This document shows, in pieces, positions 34,369-43,897 of a DNA stretch of 56,284 nt. The stretch spans positions 1-56,284 of the forward strand of contig CAYUMU010000038.1 in the NCBI GenBank assembly GCA_964445985.1. Direction: 5' to 3'. Position 1 is the stretch's first letter. Each line of letters opens with the position of its first letter. Origin of the DNA: CAYUMU01 sp964445985 (lineage in GTDB: Bacteria > Planctomycetota > Planctomycetia > Pirellulales > S012-138). A program made the translations under genes and the position numbers. The notes beneath the pieces are model-generated. The model searched no databases. It worked only from the letters and a program-made list of their open reading frames with translations, and was not told the origin of the DNA.

Positions 34369-34926
34369 CTAGGGAGCTTCACCACTCCAAATGATCCGGA
34401 TTAAATCCAGCTTTCGCTGCACGGTTTTCTCGGAGCGGCCGATCAACCGGGCGATCTCTTTGTTCTTGTGGTTCACCAGCTTGAGCAGCGCAATTTGTCG
34501 CAGGCTTTCGTCCAGTTTGAGCATCAATTCTTCGCAGTGCATGTCGAAGTCGGCCGTGGCCACCTGCGAAAAAATGTCGTCGATGCGAAAGTCGGGCAGG
34601 GCCGCCTCGGGCACTTCGGACTTGCCTTTGCGAACCTGCCGGAGTGCCTTGCGGAACACGATCACCCGCAACAAACCCCACAAGCTATTGTGGTTGAGGT
34701 CGTCGGGCAGCGTGCCGCTGGCCGCTTTTTTCCAAAAGCTGATCTGGGCATCTTGCAACGCGTCGCTCTGATCGGCGGCCGTGCGAGAGACCGAGGACAG
34801 CGTTCGATTGGCCACGGTGCGCAAGCGGGGTAGAAAGCGATCCCAGAGGGCGAGGGCCGCGTTCTCGTCGCCCCGTTTGAGGTCTTCAATCAGTTGATTT
34901 ACGGAACTTTCCGCCGCTTCCATCAT
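34369..34926 (-). CDS. ECF-type RNA polymerase sigma factor
   Basis: A protein of 185 residues. Region 2 is ENAALALWDRFLPRLRTVAN through DALQDAQISFWKKAA; region 4 is DESLRQIALLKLVNHKNKEI and ARLIGRSEKTVQRKLDLIR, a helix-turn-helix. The planctomycete ECF group lacks an obvious anti-sigma neighbour here. ATG 34926 (or the next codon) is chosen because conserved sequence starts there. It lies 70 bp after the PQQ-propeller gene on the same strand, and the two may form an operon. Confidence 0.9.
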   Translation of the reverse strand: MMEAAESSVNQLIEDLKRGDENAALALWDRFLPRLRTVANRTLSSVSRTAADQSDALQDAQISFWKKAASGTLPDDLNHNSLWGLLRVIVFRKALRQVRKGKSEVPEAALPDFRIDDIFSQVATADFDMHCEELMLKLDESLRQIALLKLVNHKNKEIARLIGRSEKTVQRKLDLIRIIWSGEAP

Positions 34927-34996
34927 GCCGACCGCCCGAAATGTTGGTTCGGGTGGCCCCATTGAGAAACTACAGAACCATTATGCCGCCGAGGGA

Positions 34997-36496
34997 TTAG
35001 CGGCCAGCACGCTCTCTAAGATCGTAGCATACCAAACCTTGCTGGGTACGAATGTACAGTTTTCCCTCGTGCAGGGCGGGGGTAGCGCAGGCGAGTGGTC
35101 CGAACTTATCTACTTTGCTATTATAGATTTCCTGCGATTTCTGTAGCCCTCCTTCCCTTTTTTCCACTTCATCCAGTTTGAGCAGGGAACGGTGGGTTTC
35201 TTCCGAAGCCATCAGCCCCTCTTTATTCATTTTGGCTTCGACCAGCGGCGAAAAATCATCGGGCGTGGCCGTGAACACCAGCACGCCATCGCAGGCGTAG
35301 AGCACTTTGTCGTCCCCTGCGATCAGCGAGGTGTATTGTGGTTTGGCCAAATCGAGCGTGGTATTCCAGGCGGCTTTGCCGGTTTGTAAATCGACGCAGG
35401 CCATCCGCTTTTCGCCCTGGGCATATACGTAATCGCCCACGATCACGGGGCTGGCGCCTTTATCGGTTACGCCCTGGTAGATCCATTTTTGTTTGGCGCC
35501 GGCCGGCGAAATCTCGAAGCACCGCAGACCCTTCTTGCGGCTATCGCCCAGCGTGACCATTAAATTGCCCGAGAGCACCGGCGTGGAAAGCCGGGCTTCG
35601 GACTTCACCCGCCACAGTTCTTTTCCTGAGCGGGGAAGGATGCAGATCGTTTCTTCGTCGCCCACATTCACAATGCCGTACTCCTGGCCGCCCTGCGTGT
35701 AGACGATGGGCGAAGTGTGGGTGCCCGAGGTTGCCTTGGAATCGCCCTCCCAGAGCAACTCGCCCGCGTGGGCGTCGAGTCCGAACAGGTGCCCGCACAA
35801 TACCAGGGCCACGCCATCGGCCACGGCGAACGACGACATCATATATTCATCGCGAAATTCGCCGGGGAGGCGAGTTTCCCAAACATCTTCTCCCGTAATC
35901 GCATCGAGGCAGCGGGCTTGGCGGCCGGCGCCCAGAATGTAAAGCTTGCCGCCCACCACGGCGGGCGAGCCCGATTGCACAAACCGGCAATAGACCGAGG
36001 GCCGCTCGTTCATCCACAGTTTTTTGCCCGTGGCGGCCTCGAAGCAGTACACCCGCTCGCGAAAATCAAAAAACTTGCTGAGGGCCTGATCCTCGTCGCG
36101 ACGATTCTGTTCGTATTGCTGGTACTCCTGGTCGGTCATGCCGGTCCGTTTTTCGGGCGGTAGCCAGGGGAACTTCTTGCTGGGAGGGCTGCCCTGCTGA
36201 TTCTTAACGTGGGTGAACAGGTACACGCGACCGTCGGCGACCACCGGGCTACCCCAACCGCCGCGCGTTCCCGAGAAGATTTCCTCGCTCATCCACTCAG
36301 GCTGAAGTCCGCCCTGGGGCAGCGCCGAAATCAACTCGGGCGAACGAGGATCGACACCGTTCCGGTTAGGTCCGCGCCACTGGTTCCACCCGTCGTCGGC
36401 GCACAGCAAACCGCCCCAGGCGCTCAGGGTTATCCCAGCGGCAAGGCACATGCTGGCGTGAAAACGCCCTGATGGATAAGAGAAACGATCAAGCAT
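34997..36496 (-). CDS. secreted PQQ-like beta-propeller (BamB-like) protein
   Basis: A protein of 499 residues. A signal peptide (HASMCLAAGITLSAWGGLLC) is followed by DGWNQWRGPNRNGV, typical of planctomycete PQQ-propeller proteins. Blades contain the repeated W..L/YAL-xxTGexxW motif, for example YCFEAATGKKLWMNERPSV, CLDAITGEDVWETRLPG and CVDLQTGKAAWNTTLDL. A binding or structural role in the envelope is inferred; PQQ-dependent dehydrogenase residues are not evident. GGAG precedes ATG 36496 by 7 nt. Confidence 0.9.
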   Translation of the reverse strand: MLDRFSYPSGRFHASMCLAAGITLSAWGGLLCADDGWNQWRGPNRNGVDPRSPELISALPQGGLQPEWMSEEIFSGTRGGWGSPVVADGRVYLFTHVKNQQGSPPSKKFPWLPPEKRTGMTDQEYQQYEQNRRDEDQALSKFFDFRERVYCFEAATGKKLWMNERPSVYCRFVQSGSPAVVGGKLYILGAGRQARCLDAITGEDVWETRLPGEFRDEYMMSSFAVADGVALVLCGHLFGLDAHAGELLWEGDSKATSGTHTSPIVYTQGGQEYGIVNVGDEETICILPRSGKELWRVKSEARLSTPVLSGNLMVTLGDSRKKGLRCFEISPAGAKQKWIYQGVTDKGASPVIVGDYVYAQGEKRMACVDLQTGKAAWNTTLDLAKPQYTSLIAGDDKVLYACDGVLVFTATPDDFSPLVEAKMNKEGLMASEETHRSLLKLDEVEKREGGLQKSQEIYNSKVDKFGPLACATPALHEGKLYIRTQQGLVCYDLRERAGR

Positions 36497-36579
36497 GGTC
36501 GCTCCAAAAATTGCGTGAGAATGGGCTGGCCGAAATGTCCAAGGGGGGCGATGGTTTGCCACCGCAAGCGATGGATGGT

Positions 36580-36686
36580 GCTTATTGATCGCCGCGTTCC
36601 CAACGTCCTCCGCCGCGAGCTAATAGCCCACGAATCCAGGCTCCCGGTGGTCGCCTTCGGGTCATTGGCGGCGCAACCGTCAATAA
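36580..36686. mobile_element. 107-bp MITE-like repeat, copy 2
   Basis: Same length as copy 1 at 26353 with about four differences, and the same TTATTGA/TCAATAA ends. It lies just upstream of the PQQ-propeller gene start. Confidence 0.75.
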
Positions 36687-36867
36687 ATTGCGCATTCCCC
36701 GATTATCGTGCCATTGCCAACAACCTGCAACTCTGAAGCGGCCAATAAGGTTCGAGGGAGCCAGCCATCGACAACAAAGCCAGCGACTGCCAAGCTTGCT
36801 TCCCGTCTGGCGGTTCCCTAGACTCCAAGTGCGGCCCAGGGCATGAACGAGTGATGGAGGTGCGGCG

Positions 36868-37221
36868 ATGACTCGAATTGCCGAAGCAAGCGGCGTTGCA
36901 ACTTTCCATTTGGCCAGAACGTATGACGCGCTTCACGGCGACGAACTACAACTGCTAGAGAAAGCCATCCTCGAAAAGATCGCGGCGTCGTCAGAGCCCC
37001 GGCTGATTCTCGATTTTTCGGAAACCAACTACATCAGTTCCAGCTTTGTCGAAGCTGTGATGCGGGGTTGGAAAAAGCTGCAAGAGAAAAACGGCCGCAT
37101 GGCACTCTGCTGTCTCAACAGCAACTGCGCCACGGTGCTCAAGGTCTGCCGGCTGGATCGCATTTGGAACCTGTGCGACAGCCACGCCCAGGCGGATAAA
37201 GTGGTTCGCGCCGCTGCCTAG
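36868..37221 (+). CDS. STAS-domain protein (anti-sigma factor antagonist type)
   Basis: A protein of 117 residues that is a single STAS domain. LILDFSETNYISSSFVEAVM holds the family's D-F-S...I-S-S loop, whose Ser is the usual kinase target of SpoIIAA-type antagonists. GGAGG lies 7 nt before ATG 36868. No anti-sigma kinase is next to it, so partners must be elsewhere. Confidence 0.85.
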   Translation: MTRIAEASGVATFHLARTYDALHGDELQLLEKAILEKIAASSEPRLILDFSETNYISSSFVEAVMRGWKKLQEKNGRMALCCLNSNCATVLKVCRLDRIWNLCDSHAQADKVVRAAA

Positions 37222-37271
37222 CCGGGAATGGCCCGTGAACGACTACGCGGCCAGCGTGCGGGTGTTCGCGC

Positions 37272-37769
37272 TCAAGCCATAAGGGGGCCGGTATGCCATT
37301 CGATCAAGAACCGCTCTTCTCCCCGTTCCACATGGCCTGGCAAGGTTCCATAGGCAAAACCAAACTTGCGAATGGGTTCTGGCTCGTGCACGGTGTACAC
37401 AATGCGACAGGTGTTGGTCCACCACATGCCTACGGCTTGCCCCATCACCGCGACGACTTCACCCACTTCGATCGGCGTATCGGTAAAGCCGACTTGCACC
37501 CAGCCCAGGCCAAACTGTTCCCACCGCCGCAGGGCGGCCACGGCCGCGTCGAAAACAGCCTCGCCTGCTCCCAGTTGAATGCGGGTTCGATCCACCACAT
37601 AGCCCTGGGGCGGCGCCTCGGCGGTGGCCCCGACCGCCTCGTAAGTAAAGGGCAAATCGGCCTGGCTGGCCAGAAAACGGCGAAGGGTATCGGCCGAAGG
37701 TTTGCGCAATGATAGCACTGGGAGGGGCCTCTGCTCCTGGTAAAGCGCGCGCTTCAGTCTACGATTCAT
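37272..37769 (-). CDS. DUF1990 family protein, C-terminally truncated
   Basis: A protein of 165 residues. PPQGYVVDRTRIQLGAGEAV and ALRRWEQFGLGWVQVGF match DUF1990, a family of unknown function. The chain stops soon after GEERFLIEWH, whereas family members continue about 40 residues with an AFSRP-type motif. Other frames downstream do not restore it. It ends 50 bp from the convergent STAS gene. The lost tail suggests decay. Confidence 0.75.
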   Translation of the reverse strand: MNRRLKRALYQEQRPLPVLSLRKPSADTLRRFLASQADLPFTYEAVGATAEAPPQGYVVDRTRIQLGAGEAVFDAAVAALRRWEQFGLGWVQVGFTDTPIEVGEVVAVMGQAVGMWWTNTCRIVYTVHEPEPIRKFGFAYGTLPGHVERGEERFLIEWHTGPLMA

Positions 37770-37987
37770 TCAAACGATGGATCATCCACCAGAATCGTAC
37801 CCGCAACCGCGGAACTGGCCCAACCGCGAATCCGAGCAAATGGCCCGCGCGGAGAGACCGCTGCCAGCCCGCGGGGCGATTGGGCGATTGACAACAAGCA
37901 GATCGAAGGCGACTATCATCGCCACCTGTGGTATAAAGCCAAGCGGGCATCTTCAAGCTCAATCATTCCAGCGCAGGAGAGATCAAA

Positions 37988-38074
37988 ATGGGAAAAGGCA
38001 ACAACAGCCAGAAGAACGACAAGAAGAATAAGAAGCCCAAGCAAGAGAAGCCGAAGCCAGCCGTGAAAAAGTGA
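37988..38074 (+). CDS. 28-residue Lys-rich small protein
   Basis: ATG GGA AAA begins a 28-codon gene ending in TGA at 38074. CAGGAG sits 9 nt upstream. The product is 11 Lys with several Asn, Gln and Pro (MGKGNNSQKNDKK, then KPKQEK), basic and probably disordered, perhaps RNA- or nucleic-acid-binding. Similar MGKGNN-starting small proteins occur in other bacteria, from memory. It precedes the TPR gene by 55 bp. Confidence 0.65.
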   Translation: MGKGNNSQKNDKKNKKPKQEKPKPAVKK

Positions 38075-38129
38075 CGCAACCGCGGCCGTCGCACAACATG
38101 CAGGACGCCGCGGTCTTTCGGGCACACAC

Positions 38130-40754
38130 ATGCAAGAGCAAGCAACCAGTTCGCAAACGGCGACCGCTGGACCCACGGCCGGCGACGCCCCGATTGTTGC
38201 CCCAGTTCCCAGGCCGATCTGGCGTTCGCCCATCGCCTGGGGCGGGGTCGCGCTGCTGCTGGGACTTCTCGTCACCTTATCGCTTTGGCTGTGGAGATCA
38301 TCGATCGATCCCGAGCCGAACCGCTACCCAAATTGGGCAGGCCCGCTCGATGTTGAGCCGACCTCGTCCCAACCGTCGCGGCAGTTTACCGGCGAGGGCT
38401 GGGAAGCGCTCGCGGCCGATCAAACTTCGGCAGCCATCGACTACTTCGAACGGCAGAGCAGGCTCGATCCGAGCGTGAGCATGCATCACCTGGGACTGGC
38501 CCGAGCGCAGCAGAAAAAAGGGCGCCTGGACGAAGCCGAGCTCGCGTATCGCAAAGCCTTGGCATGCGAAGATTCGCAACCGAGCGACCAGGTGGAACTT
38601 GGCTACCTGCTCGTCGAAATGAAACGCTACAAAGAGGCCGAAGACATCTTCTTGCCGATCTATTTCAGGAACAATGATGCGGACGAAATCCAGTATGGCC
38701 TCGGCGTGACCCAACTCGCCACCGGATACCCCAAGAGCGCGCTGGAGCATTTGCGCAAGGCCGCCGAAAAAGAGAATACCGCGGCCGTGCAGCGTGAAAT
38801 CGGTCGGGCCTTGCACCGGTTGGAAGAACCCGAACAGGCGCTGGCGGCCTTTCAACAGGCGGTGGAGCTTGATCCCCAAGACGCCGATGCACAGCTGGTC
38901 CTGGGCGATTGTCTCCGGCACATGAAACGGCCGCGCGAGTCGCTGGCTGCCTACGATCGGGCGGCGGAGATCGCTCCCACCAACGTGGAGGCCTGGCTGG
39001 GCAAGGCGCAATGCTGCACCGAACTAGACGACCTGAGCGCCGCGATTACGGCCTACGATCGGGCGATTGAATTGGAACCGCGGCGGCCTGGGGTGCATGC
39101 GCTCCGCGGCACGGCCCTGATGAAAGTGTATCGCGTGCCCGACGCGATCAAGAGCTTTCGCCGAGGCATCGAGATCGAGCCCGACTCGGCCATGCTGCGC
39201 TATCAGCTGGGAACCCTGTTGCAATTGGGGGCCTACTTCGATGAGGTCTTCACCAAGAGCACCGCCCAATTTCAGGCCGAAGTCGACGTCTTGCAACGTC
39301 TCGATCTGTCGCACTCGCCTGCGGCGCGGAAGCAACTGGAAGAGGCGGTCGACGTCTATCGCCAGGCGCTGGAGATCAATCCCGGCATGGCCTTTGTCGA
39401 TCTGCAAATGGGGCAATGCCTGCTCAAGCTGAACCGCAACGAGGAGGCCGAAGCGGCTTTCAAGCAAGCTGTGGCGAAAGACCCCCGCGATTATCAGTCG
39501 CTGCTGGGCCTGGCCGCCAGTTGCTATGGCCAGCAGCGCTTTGCCGACGCCGCCGCCAGCATGCGTCCGGTGTTGAAACTCTATCCCAACGAGGCCCAAG
39601 CGCACGCCTTGCTGGGGTTCTGCCTGGAAAAAGACCGCAAACTCGAAGAAGCCCTGGCCTCGTTCCGCCAGGCGGTCAAGCTCGGCTCGCAGGACGTGAA
39701 CGTGCACCTCCAGATGGGCTATCTCCTCAAGAACAAAGGCCAGCTGGAATTGGCCGTGGAGGCGTTTCAAGCCGTCACCGACATTGAGCCCAAGCGAGTC
39801 GAAGCTCACCGCATGCTGGCCTACGCGCTGCAACAACTAGGGCGGCTGCACGAGTCCGAAGCCAGCGCGCGGCAGGCGATCGAACTCAACGATCAAGACC
39901 ACTGGAGCCATTATCATTTGGGGGTCACCTTGAACGCCCTGGGGCATTTGGCCGAAGCCAACGCGGCGCTGGAGCGTGCCACGGCCCTGGATCCTGCCCA
40001 GCCGCATGTCTGGGCCTTGCTCGTTCAAACCTACCGGCAGACCCGCAGGCATGCCGAGGCGATCGCGGCCGCGGATCGGGCCTTGCAACTGGAGCCCGAC
40101 AATCCCTGGGTGCTGTACCATCGCGGCTGCGTGTGCATGGAGTCGGGGCAATACGACGAGGCGCTAGAAACCTTCAAAAAAACGCAGGTCGCGGGCCAAC
40201 GCCGCCAGGATTGGAATACCGACATGGACTTTTGGATCCGCCAGGCTGAATACAATCGCGACTTCGTCGCAGCAGAAGGCGATCTGCCGAAATCGGGGAC
40301 CCGTCGATTTATATACAAGACGGGGGCAGCGCGGCGACACTTCTCTGCCAGGCGCTATGTGCACGCGGCCCGCGAGGCAGTCTCAGAGCTGCGGCCCGGA
40401 AACTCGCTCACCAGTGATCTTGAACGCTACAATGCCGCTTGTGCGGCGGCCATGGCGGCTTGCGGTGAAGGAGAACTGGCGGAGGAAGCCCGGGAAGCGG
40501 AACGCGCCCGCATGCTGCAGCACGCCCTGTCCTGGTTGAATGAGGAACTCAAGTCGATTGCAGCGCATGCGGCCCAAGACGACATTCACACTCGCAACGC
40601 GGCCTGCGCCAAGCTGCGCTGGTGGCAGGAAGATGACCTGCTGGCAGGCGTGCGCGAGCCAGACGCCCTGGCCAAACTGCCGGCCGAAAACCGCGCCAAG
40701 TGGGAAGCCTTTTGGGAAAAGATTGAAGACGTGATTGCGGAGGCCGAGGAATAG
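38130..40754 (+). CDS. large membrane-anchored TPR-repeat protein
   Basis: A protein of 874 residues. Residues about 33-56 (IAWGGVALLLGLLVTLSLWL) are one membrane helix after a Pro-rich cytoplasmic tail. About 18 TPR units follow, for example LGLARAQQKKGRLDEAELAY, AIDYFERQSRLDPSVSM and LGVTLNALGHLAEANAALER. The C-terminal 130 residues are helical without clear TPR pattern. A scaffold or assembly role is inferred. No strong ribosome site precedes ATG 38130. Confidence 0.9.
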   Translation: MQEQATSSQTATAGPTAGDAPIVAPVPRPIWRSPIAWGGVALLLGLLVTLSLWLWRSSIDPEPNRYPNWAGPLDVEPTSSQPSRQFTGEGWEALAADQTSAAIDYFERQSRLDPSVSMHHLGLARAQQKKGRLDEAELAYRKALACEDSQPSDQVELGYLLVEMKRYKEAEDIFLPIYFRNNDADEIQYGLGVTQLATGYPKSALEHLRKAAEKENTAAVQREIGRALHRLEEPEQALAAFQQAVELDPQDADAQLVLGDCLRHMKRPRESLAAYDRAAEIAPTNVEAWLGKAQCCTELDDLSAAITAYDRAIELEPRRPGVHALRGTALMKVYRVPDAIKSFRRGIEIEPDSAMLRYQLGTLLQLGAYFDEVFTKSTAQFQAEVDVLQRLDLSHSPAARKQLEEAVDVYRQALEINPGMAFVDLQMGQCLLKLNRNEEAEAAFKQAVAKDPRDYQSLLGLAASCYGQQRFADAAASMRPVLKLYPNEAQAHALLGFCLEKDRKLEEALASFRQAVKLGSQDVNVHLQMGYLLKNKGQLELAVEAFQAVTDIEPKRVEAHRMLAYALQQLGRLHESEASARQAIELNDQDHWSHYHLGVTLNALGHLAEANAALERATALDPAQPHVWALLVQTYRQTRRHAEAIAAADRALQLEPDNPWVLYHRGCVCMESGQYDEALETFKKTQVAGQRRQDWNTDMDFWIRQAEYNRDFVAAEGDLPKSGTRRFIYKTGAARRHFSARRYVHAAREAVSELRPGNSLTSDLERYNAACAAAMAACGEGELAEEAREAERARMLQHALSWLNEELKSIAAHAAQDDIHTRNAACAKLRWWQEDDLLAGVREPDALAKLPAENRAKWEAFWEKIEDVIAEAEE

Positions 40755-40888
40755 GCGGCCCGGCATTCGGGCGGGGCTGGTTGAAATTCATCTTATGTCA
40801 TGGGAAAGAAAATCAAGAGCTGTTCTGTGTTTCCCCATTGCCAGGCAGCGGCTCGGCGCTTTCCTCACCTTAGAAAGGCATCTCAGGC

Positions 40889-41941
40889 ATGGTGCGAGTT
40901 GGGATTTTAGGCATCGGATTCATGGGCATGATCCACTACCTGGCGTATCAGCGTTCCCCGCGCGGCGCCGTGCATGCCATCTGCACGCGCAACGAGAAAA
41001 AGCTGGCCGGCGACTGGCGCGACATCAAAGGCAACTTTGGCCCGCCGGGCGATGTTAAAGACCTCTCGCGCCTGGCCAAGTATCGCGAGCTTGCGGAGAT
41101 GCTGGCCGACCCCGAGATTGACCTGGTGGATATCTGCCTCCCCCCCGCCCTGCACGCCGACGCCGTGGTGGCCGCGTTGGAGGCTGGCAAGCATGTGTTC
41201 TGCGAAAAGCCCATCAGCGTGTCGGCCGCGGACGCCGAGTTGATGGTGGGCGCGGCCGCCAAAGCCAATCGCCAACTCAGCATTGGCCATGTGCTCCCCT
41301 TCTTCCCCGAGTTCAATTTTGTTTGGCAGGCTGCCCGCGACGGCCGCTATGGCAAACTGCTGGGGGGGCACTTCAAACGCATCATTGCCGACCCCTCCCG
41401 GCTGTGGCTCAAAGACTTTTTCGATCCCGATAAAGTCGGCGGCCCGCTGATCGATCTCCACGTTCACGACGCCCACTTCATTCGCCTGCTGTTTGGCATG
41501 CCGCGGGCCGTGTTCACCACCGGGCGTCTGCGGGGCGATGTGCCGGAGTTCTTTACCACGCAGTTCCTATTCGACGACCCAGACCTGGCCGTGACCGCGA
41601 CCAGTGGCGTGATTGCCCAGGCGGGCCGACCGTTCAGCCACGGCTTCGAGGTCCAGTTTGAACAGGCCACGGTTTGCTTTGAGTTCTCGGTGCTGGGCGA
41701 TGAACCCACGGTTTCGATGCCGCTGACGGTGCTTGCCGACGATGGCAGCGTGCAGCGTCCTGAACTGGGCAGCGGCGACCCCATCGATAGCTTTACGCAA
41801 GAAATCGACGAAGTGCTTACCGCCATCGAAACCGGCCAACCATCGCCGCTGTTGGCGGGCGACCTGGCCCGCGATGCCTTGGTGCTGTGCCACCGCCAGG
41901 CCGATTCGCTCCGCACCGGTTCGCTGGTTACCATAAGCTAA
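40889..41941 (+). CDS. Gfo/Idh/MocA-family oxidoreductase (first of a tandem pair)
   Basis: A protein of 350 residues, cytoplasmic. VRVGILGIGFMGMIHYLAYQ holds the NAD(P) motif, DLVDICLPPALHADAVVAAL the second strand, and KHVFCEKPISVSAADAELMV the EKP motif. LIDLHVHDAHFIRLLFGMP completes the C-terminal domain. The product is probably a sugar or inositol dehydrogenase. A second family member follows 74 bp downstream on the same strand. Confidence 0.93.
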   Translation: MVRVGILGIGFMGMIHYLAYQRSPRGAVHAICTRNEKKLAGDWRDIKGNFGPPGDVKDLSRLAKYRELAEMLADPEIDLVDICLPPALHADAVVAALEAGKHVFCEKPISVSAADAELMVGAAAKANRQLSIGHVLPFFPEFNFVWQAARDGRYGKLLGGHFKRIIADPSRLWLKDFFDPDKVGGPLIDLHVHDAHFIRLLFGMPRAVFTTGRLRGDVPEFFTTQFLFDDPDLAVTATSGVIAQAGRPFSHGFEVQFEQATVCFEFSVLGDEPTVSMPLTVLADDGSVQRPELGSGDPIDSFTQEIDEVLTAIETGQPSPLLAGDLARDALVLCHRQADSLRTGSLVTIS

Positions 41942-42015
41942 CCGCGGCTTGTTCCAGTAAGGTTCGCTGTCGCCCACACCGAGCGGTTTCCAATTTCCGA
42001 GGGGAGATTCATCGC

Positions 42016-43122
42016 ATGCCCAGCAAATATCGCGTGGCGGTCATCGGCCGTACGGGTCACGGCAACTATGGGCACGGTCTCGACACCGTGTGGCAAGACA
42101 TCCCCGGCGCCGAAATCGTGGGCGTGGCCGACGACAACAAAGACGGTTTGTCCGCGGCCGCCAAGCGGCTGAAGACCGACGCCGCGTTTCTCGACTACCG
42201 CGAAATGCTCGACCGCGCCAAGCCCCAGTTCGTGAGCATTGCCCCCCGCTGGCTCGATCAGCACCACGACATCGTGCTGGCCGCCGCCGAGCGTGGAATT
42301 CATATCTATTTGGAAAAGCCGCTCTGCCGCACGTTGAAAGAAGCCGACGAAATGGTGGCCGCCTGCGAGCGCAGCCATGTGCGCTGCGTGGTGGCGCACC
42401 AGTCGCGATACAGCCCTAAGATTCAACTCGTCAAAAAACTCATCGCCGAGGGCGCCATTGGCCAGGTGCTCGAGTTCCGCGGCCGCGGCAAGGAAGACCG
42501 TCGCGGCGGCGGCGAAGACTTCTGGGTGCTCGGCACGCACATCATGGACCTCATTCGGCTCTACGGAGGGCACCCCCACTGGTGCATGGCCAGCGTTCGC
42601 GCCAATGGCGAACCCATCACCAAGGACGACGTCGCGGAAGGTCCCGAAGGCATTGGCCCCCTGGCCGGCGATTCCGTGGCGGCCATGTACGGCATGCCCG
42701 CGAATGCCATGGCCTACTTCAACACCGTGCGGAACCAGGCGGGCAATCCCTCGCGGTTTGGACTGCAAATCTTCGGCAGCCGCGGCATCATCGAAGTCTT
42801 CACCGGCCATCTGTCGCCGGCCGCCATCTTGCAAGATGCGTCTTGGTCGCCCGGCCGCAGCGGCAAAGCCTGGCAAAGTATTTCCTCGGCCGGCATCGGC
42901 AAGCCCGAGCCCGATAAAGACGGCGGCCTGCACGTCGGCAACGTGCTGGCGGTTACCGACCTGATTGCCGCGGTGGAAGAAGACCGCGAACCGCTCGGCA
43001 GCATTAGCGAAGCCCGCGGCGCTACGGAAATGATCGTGGCGGCGTTTGAATCGGAACGGGCAAAAGCCCGCGTGCCGCTGCCATTAAAAGACCGCGACAA
43101 CCCGCTGACGAAGTTTGCGTGA
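42016..43122 (+). CDS. Gfo/Idh/MocA-family oxidoreductase (second of the pair)
   Basis: A protein of 368 residues. YRVAVIGRTGHGNYGHGLDT is the nucleotide loop (a variant without the usual GxGxxG), EIVGVADDNKDGL and GIHIYLEKPLCRTLKEADEM follow. Substrate-domain residues DFWVLGTHIMDLIRLYGGHP end the core. Its cofactor loop differs from the upstream copy. ATG 42016 has GGGGAG about 9 nt upstream. The two genes probably share a sugar-conversion pathway. Confidence 0.92.
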   Translation: MPSKYRVAVIGRTGHGNYGHGLDTVWQDIPGAEIVGVADDNKDGLSAAAKRLKTDAAFLDYREMLDRAKPQFVSIAPRWLDQHHDIVLAAAERGIHIYLEKPLCRTLKEADEMVAACERSHVRCVVAHQSRYSPKIQLVKKLIAEGAIGQVLEFRGRGKEDRRGGGEDFWVLGTHIMDLIRLYGGHPHWCMASVRANGEPITKDDVAEGPEGIGPLAGDSVAAMYGMPANAMAYFNTVRNQAGNPSRFGLQIFGSRGIIEVFTGHLSPAAILQDASWSPGRSGKAWQSISSAGIGKPEPDKDGGLHVGNVLAVTDLIAAVEEDREPLGSISEARGATEMIVAAFESERAKARVPLPLKDRDNPLTKFA

Positions 43123-43139
43123 ACGAGAATTTGGGGTGC

Positions 43140-43167
43140 CATGCTTACGCCCACTGGCGTAAGCATG
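43140..43167. repeat. palindromic repeat family A, copy 2
   Basis: CATGCTTACGCC, spacer CACT, GGCGTAAGCATG. It lies 18 bp past the oxidoreductase stop. Confidence 0.85.
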
Positions 43168-43205
43168 CCGGGGCGGCTGATCCCTGAAAGTTTGCCCGCC
43201 CCCGA

Positions 43206-43236
43206 CCCCTCTCCCCGGAAATACCGGGGAGAGGGG
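43206..43236. terminator. 13-bp perfect GC hairpin
   Basis: CCCCTCTCCCCGG, AAATA, CCGGGGAGAGGGG. Strong hairpin after the oxidoreductase pair and before the next gene; possibly a terminator without T-run or a palindromic repeat of another family. Confidence 0.55.
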
Positions 43237-43321
43237 AGAAAAGGGGTTCGCGCCCGCTGCTCTGCACGCGAAAGGGACACACCTAGAATTCGTTAGAGTG
43301 AGAAAGTTTTGCAGGCTGAGC

Positions 43322-43897
43322 ATGCCGGCTATTCAACACATTTGCTGGGCAACCATTCCACTCGCGTGCGAACGAGACAATCCTTCTGCGTTCGCAGCAC
43401 AAGTCACGCAGCTCTTTGCGTTCTGGCCGTCGCCCGTCGGAGGCGATGTTTGCTTCGAGAAGGCCGGCTTCACCGAATTTAGCGCCGAGGCTGGCGACGA
43501 AGCCTGGGATGCCGAATGGACCGCGATCATCCGATCTTTGCTCGGGTATGCAGCACGCTTTGGACCGCTTTGCCTGCTGAACGAACCCGATGTTTTTGAG
43601 CCCGAGGAGCGAAGCTTTCTGCAGCGCTGCATGTTCTGGTTTCGCCGGCCAAGACGGGCGGTTGAGCTTTCCATCGCCGAGCGGCTAGAACTCTCGACCC
43701 GCGACGATTGGTTCCCTGCGGCCGTTGTTGCCGTTGGCGACCCGGCCGTGATGCAACTTTGGTCCAGCCGGGGCCATCCCATTCTGTGGGTCGATGTCCA
43801 TGCTTCGCTTTCGCTCGCGCCTCAAGCATTAGCCCAAGCCATCGCCGGCGGTCGTCCCATCCAGCAGTACGCCCTCGCCTGGCAGTATTTACTGTAG
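43322..43897 (+). CDS. unknown protein of 191 residues
   Basis: Not recognised. Start ATG 43322 is preferred to a GTG 24 bp upstream. The sequence shows helices (DEAWDAEWTAIIRSLLGYAA) and strands (FPAAVVAVGDPAVMQLW) without a known motif. No signal or membrane segment. It lies between the oxidoreductase pair and the TolC-type gene on the same strand. Confidence 0.55.
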   Translation: MPAIQHICWATIPLACERDNPSAFAAQVTQLFAFWPSPVGGDVCFEKAGFTEFSAEAGDEAWDAEWTAIIRSLLGYAARFGPLCLLNEPDVFEPEERSFLQRCMFWFRRPRRAVELSIAERLELSTRDDWFPAAVVAVGDPAVMQLWSSRGHPILWVDVHASLSLAPQALAQAIAGGRPIQQYALAWQYLL

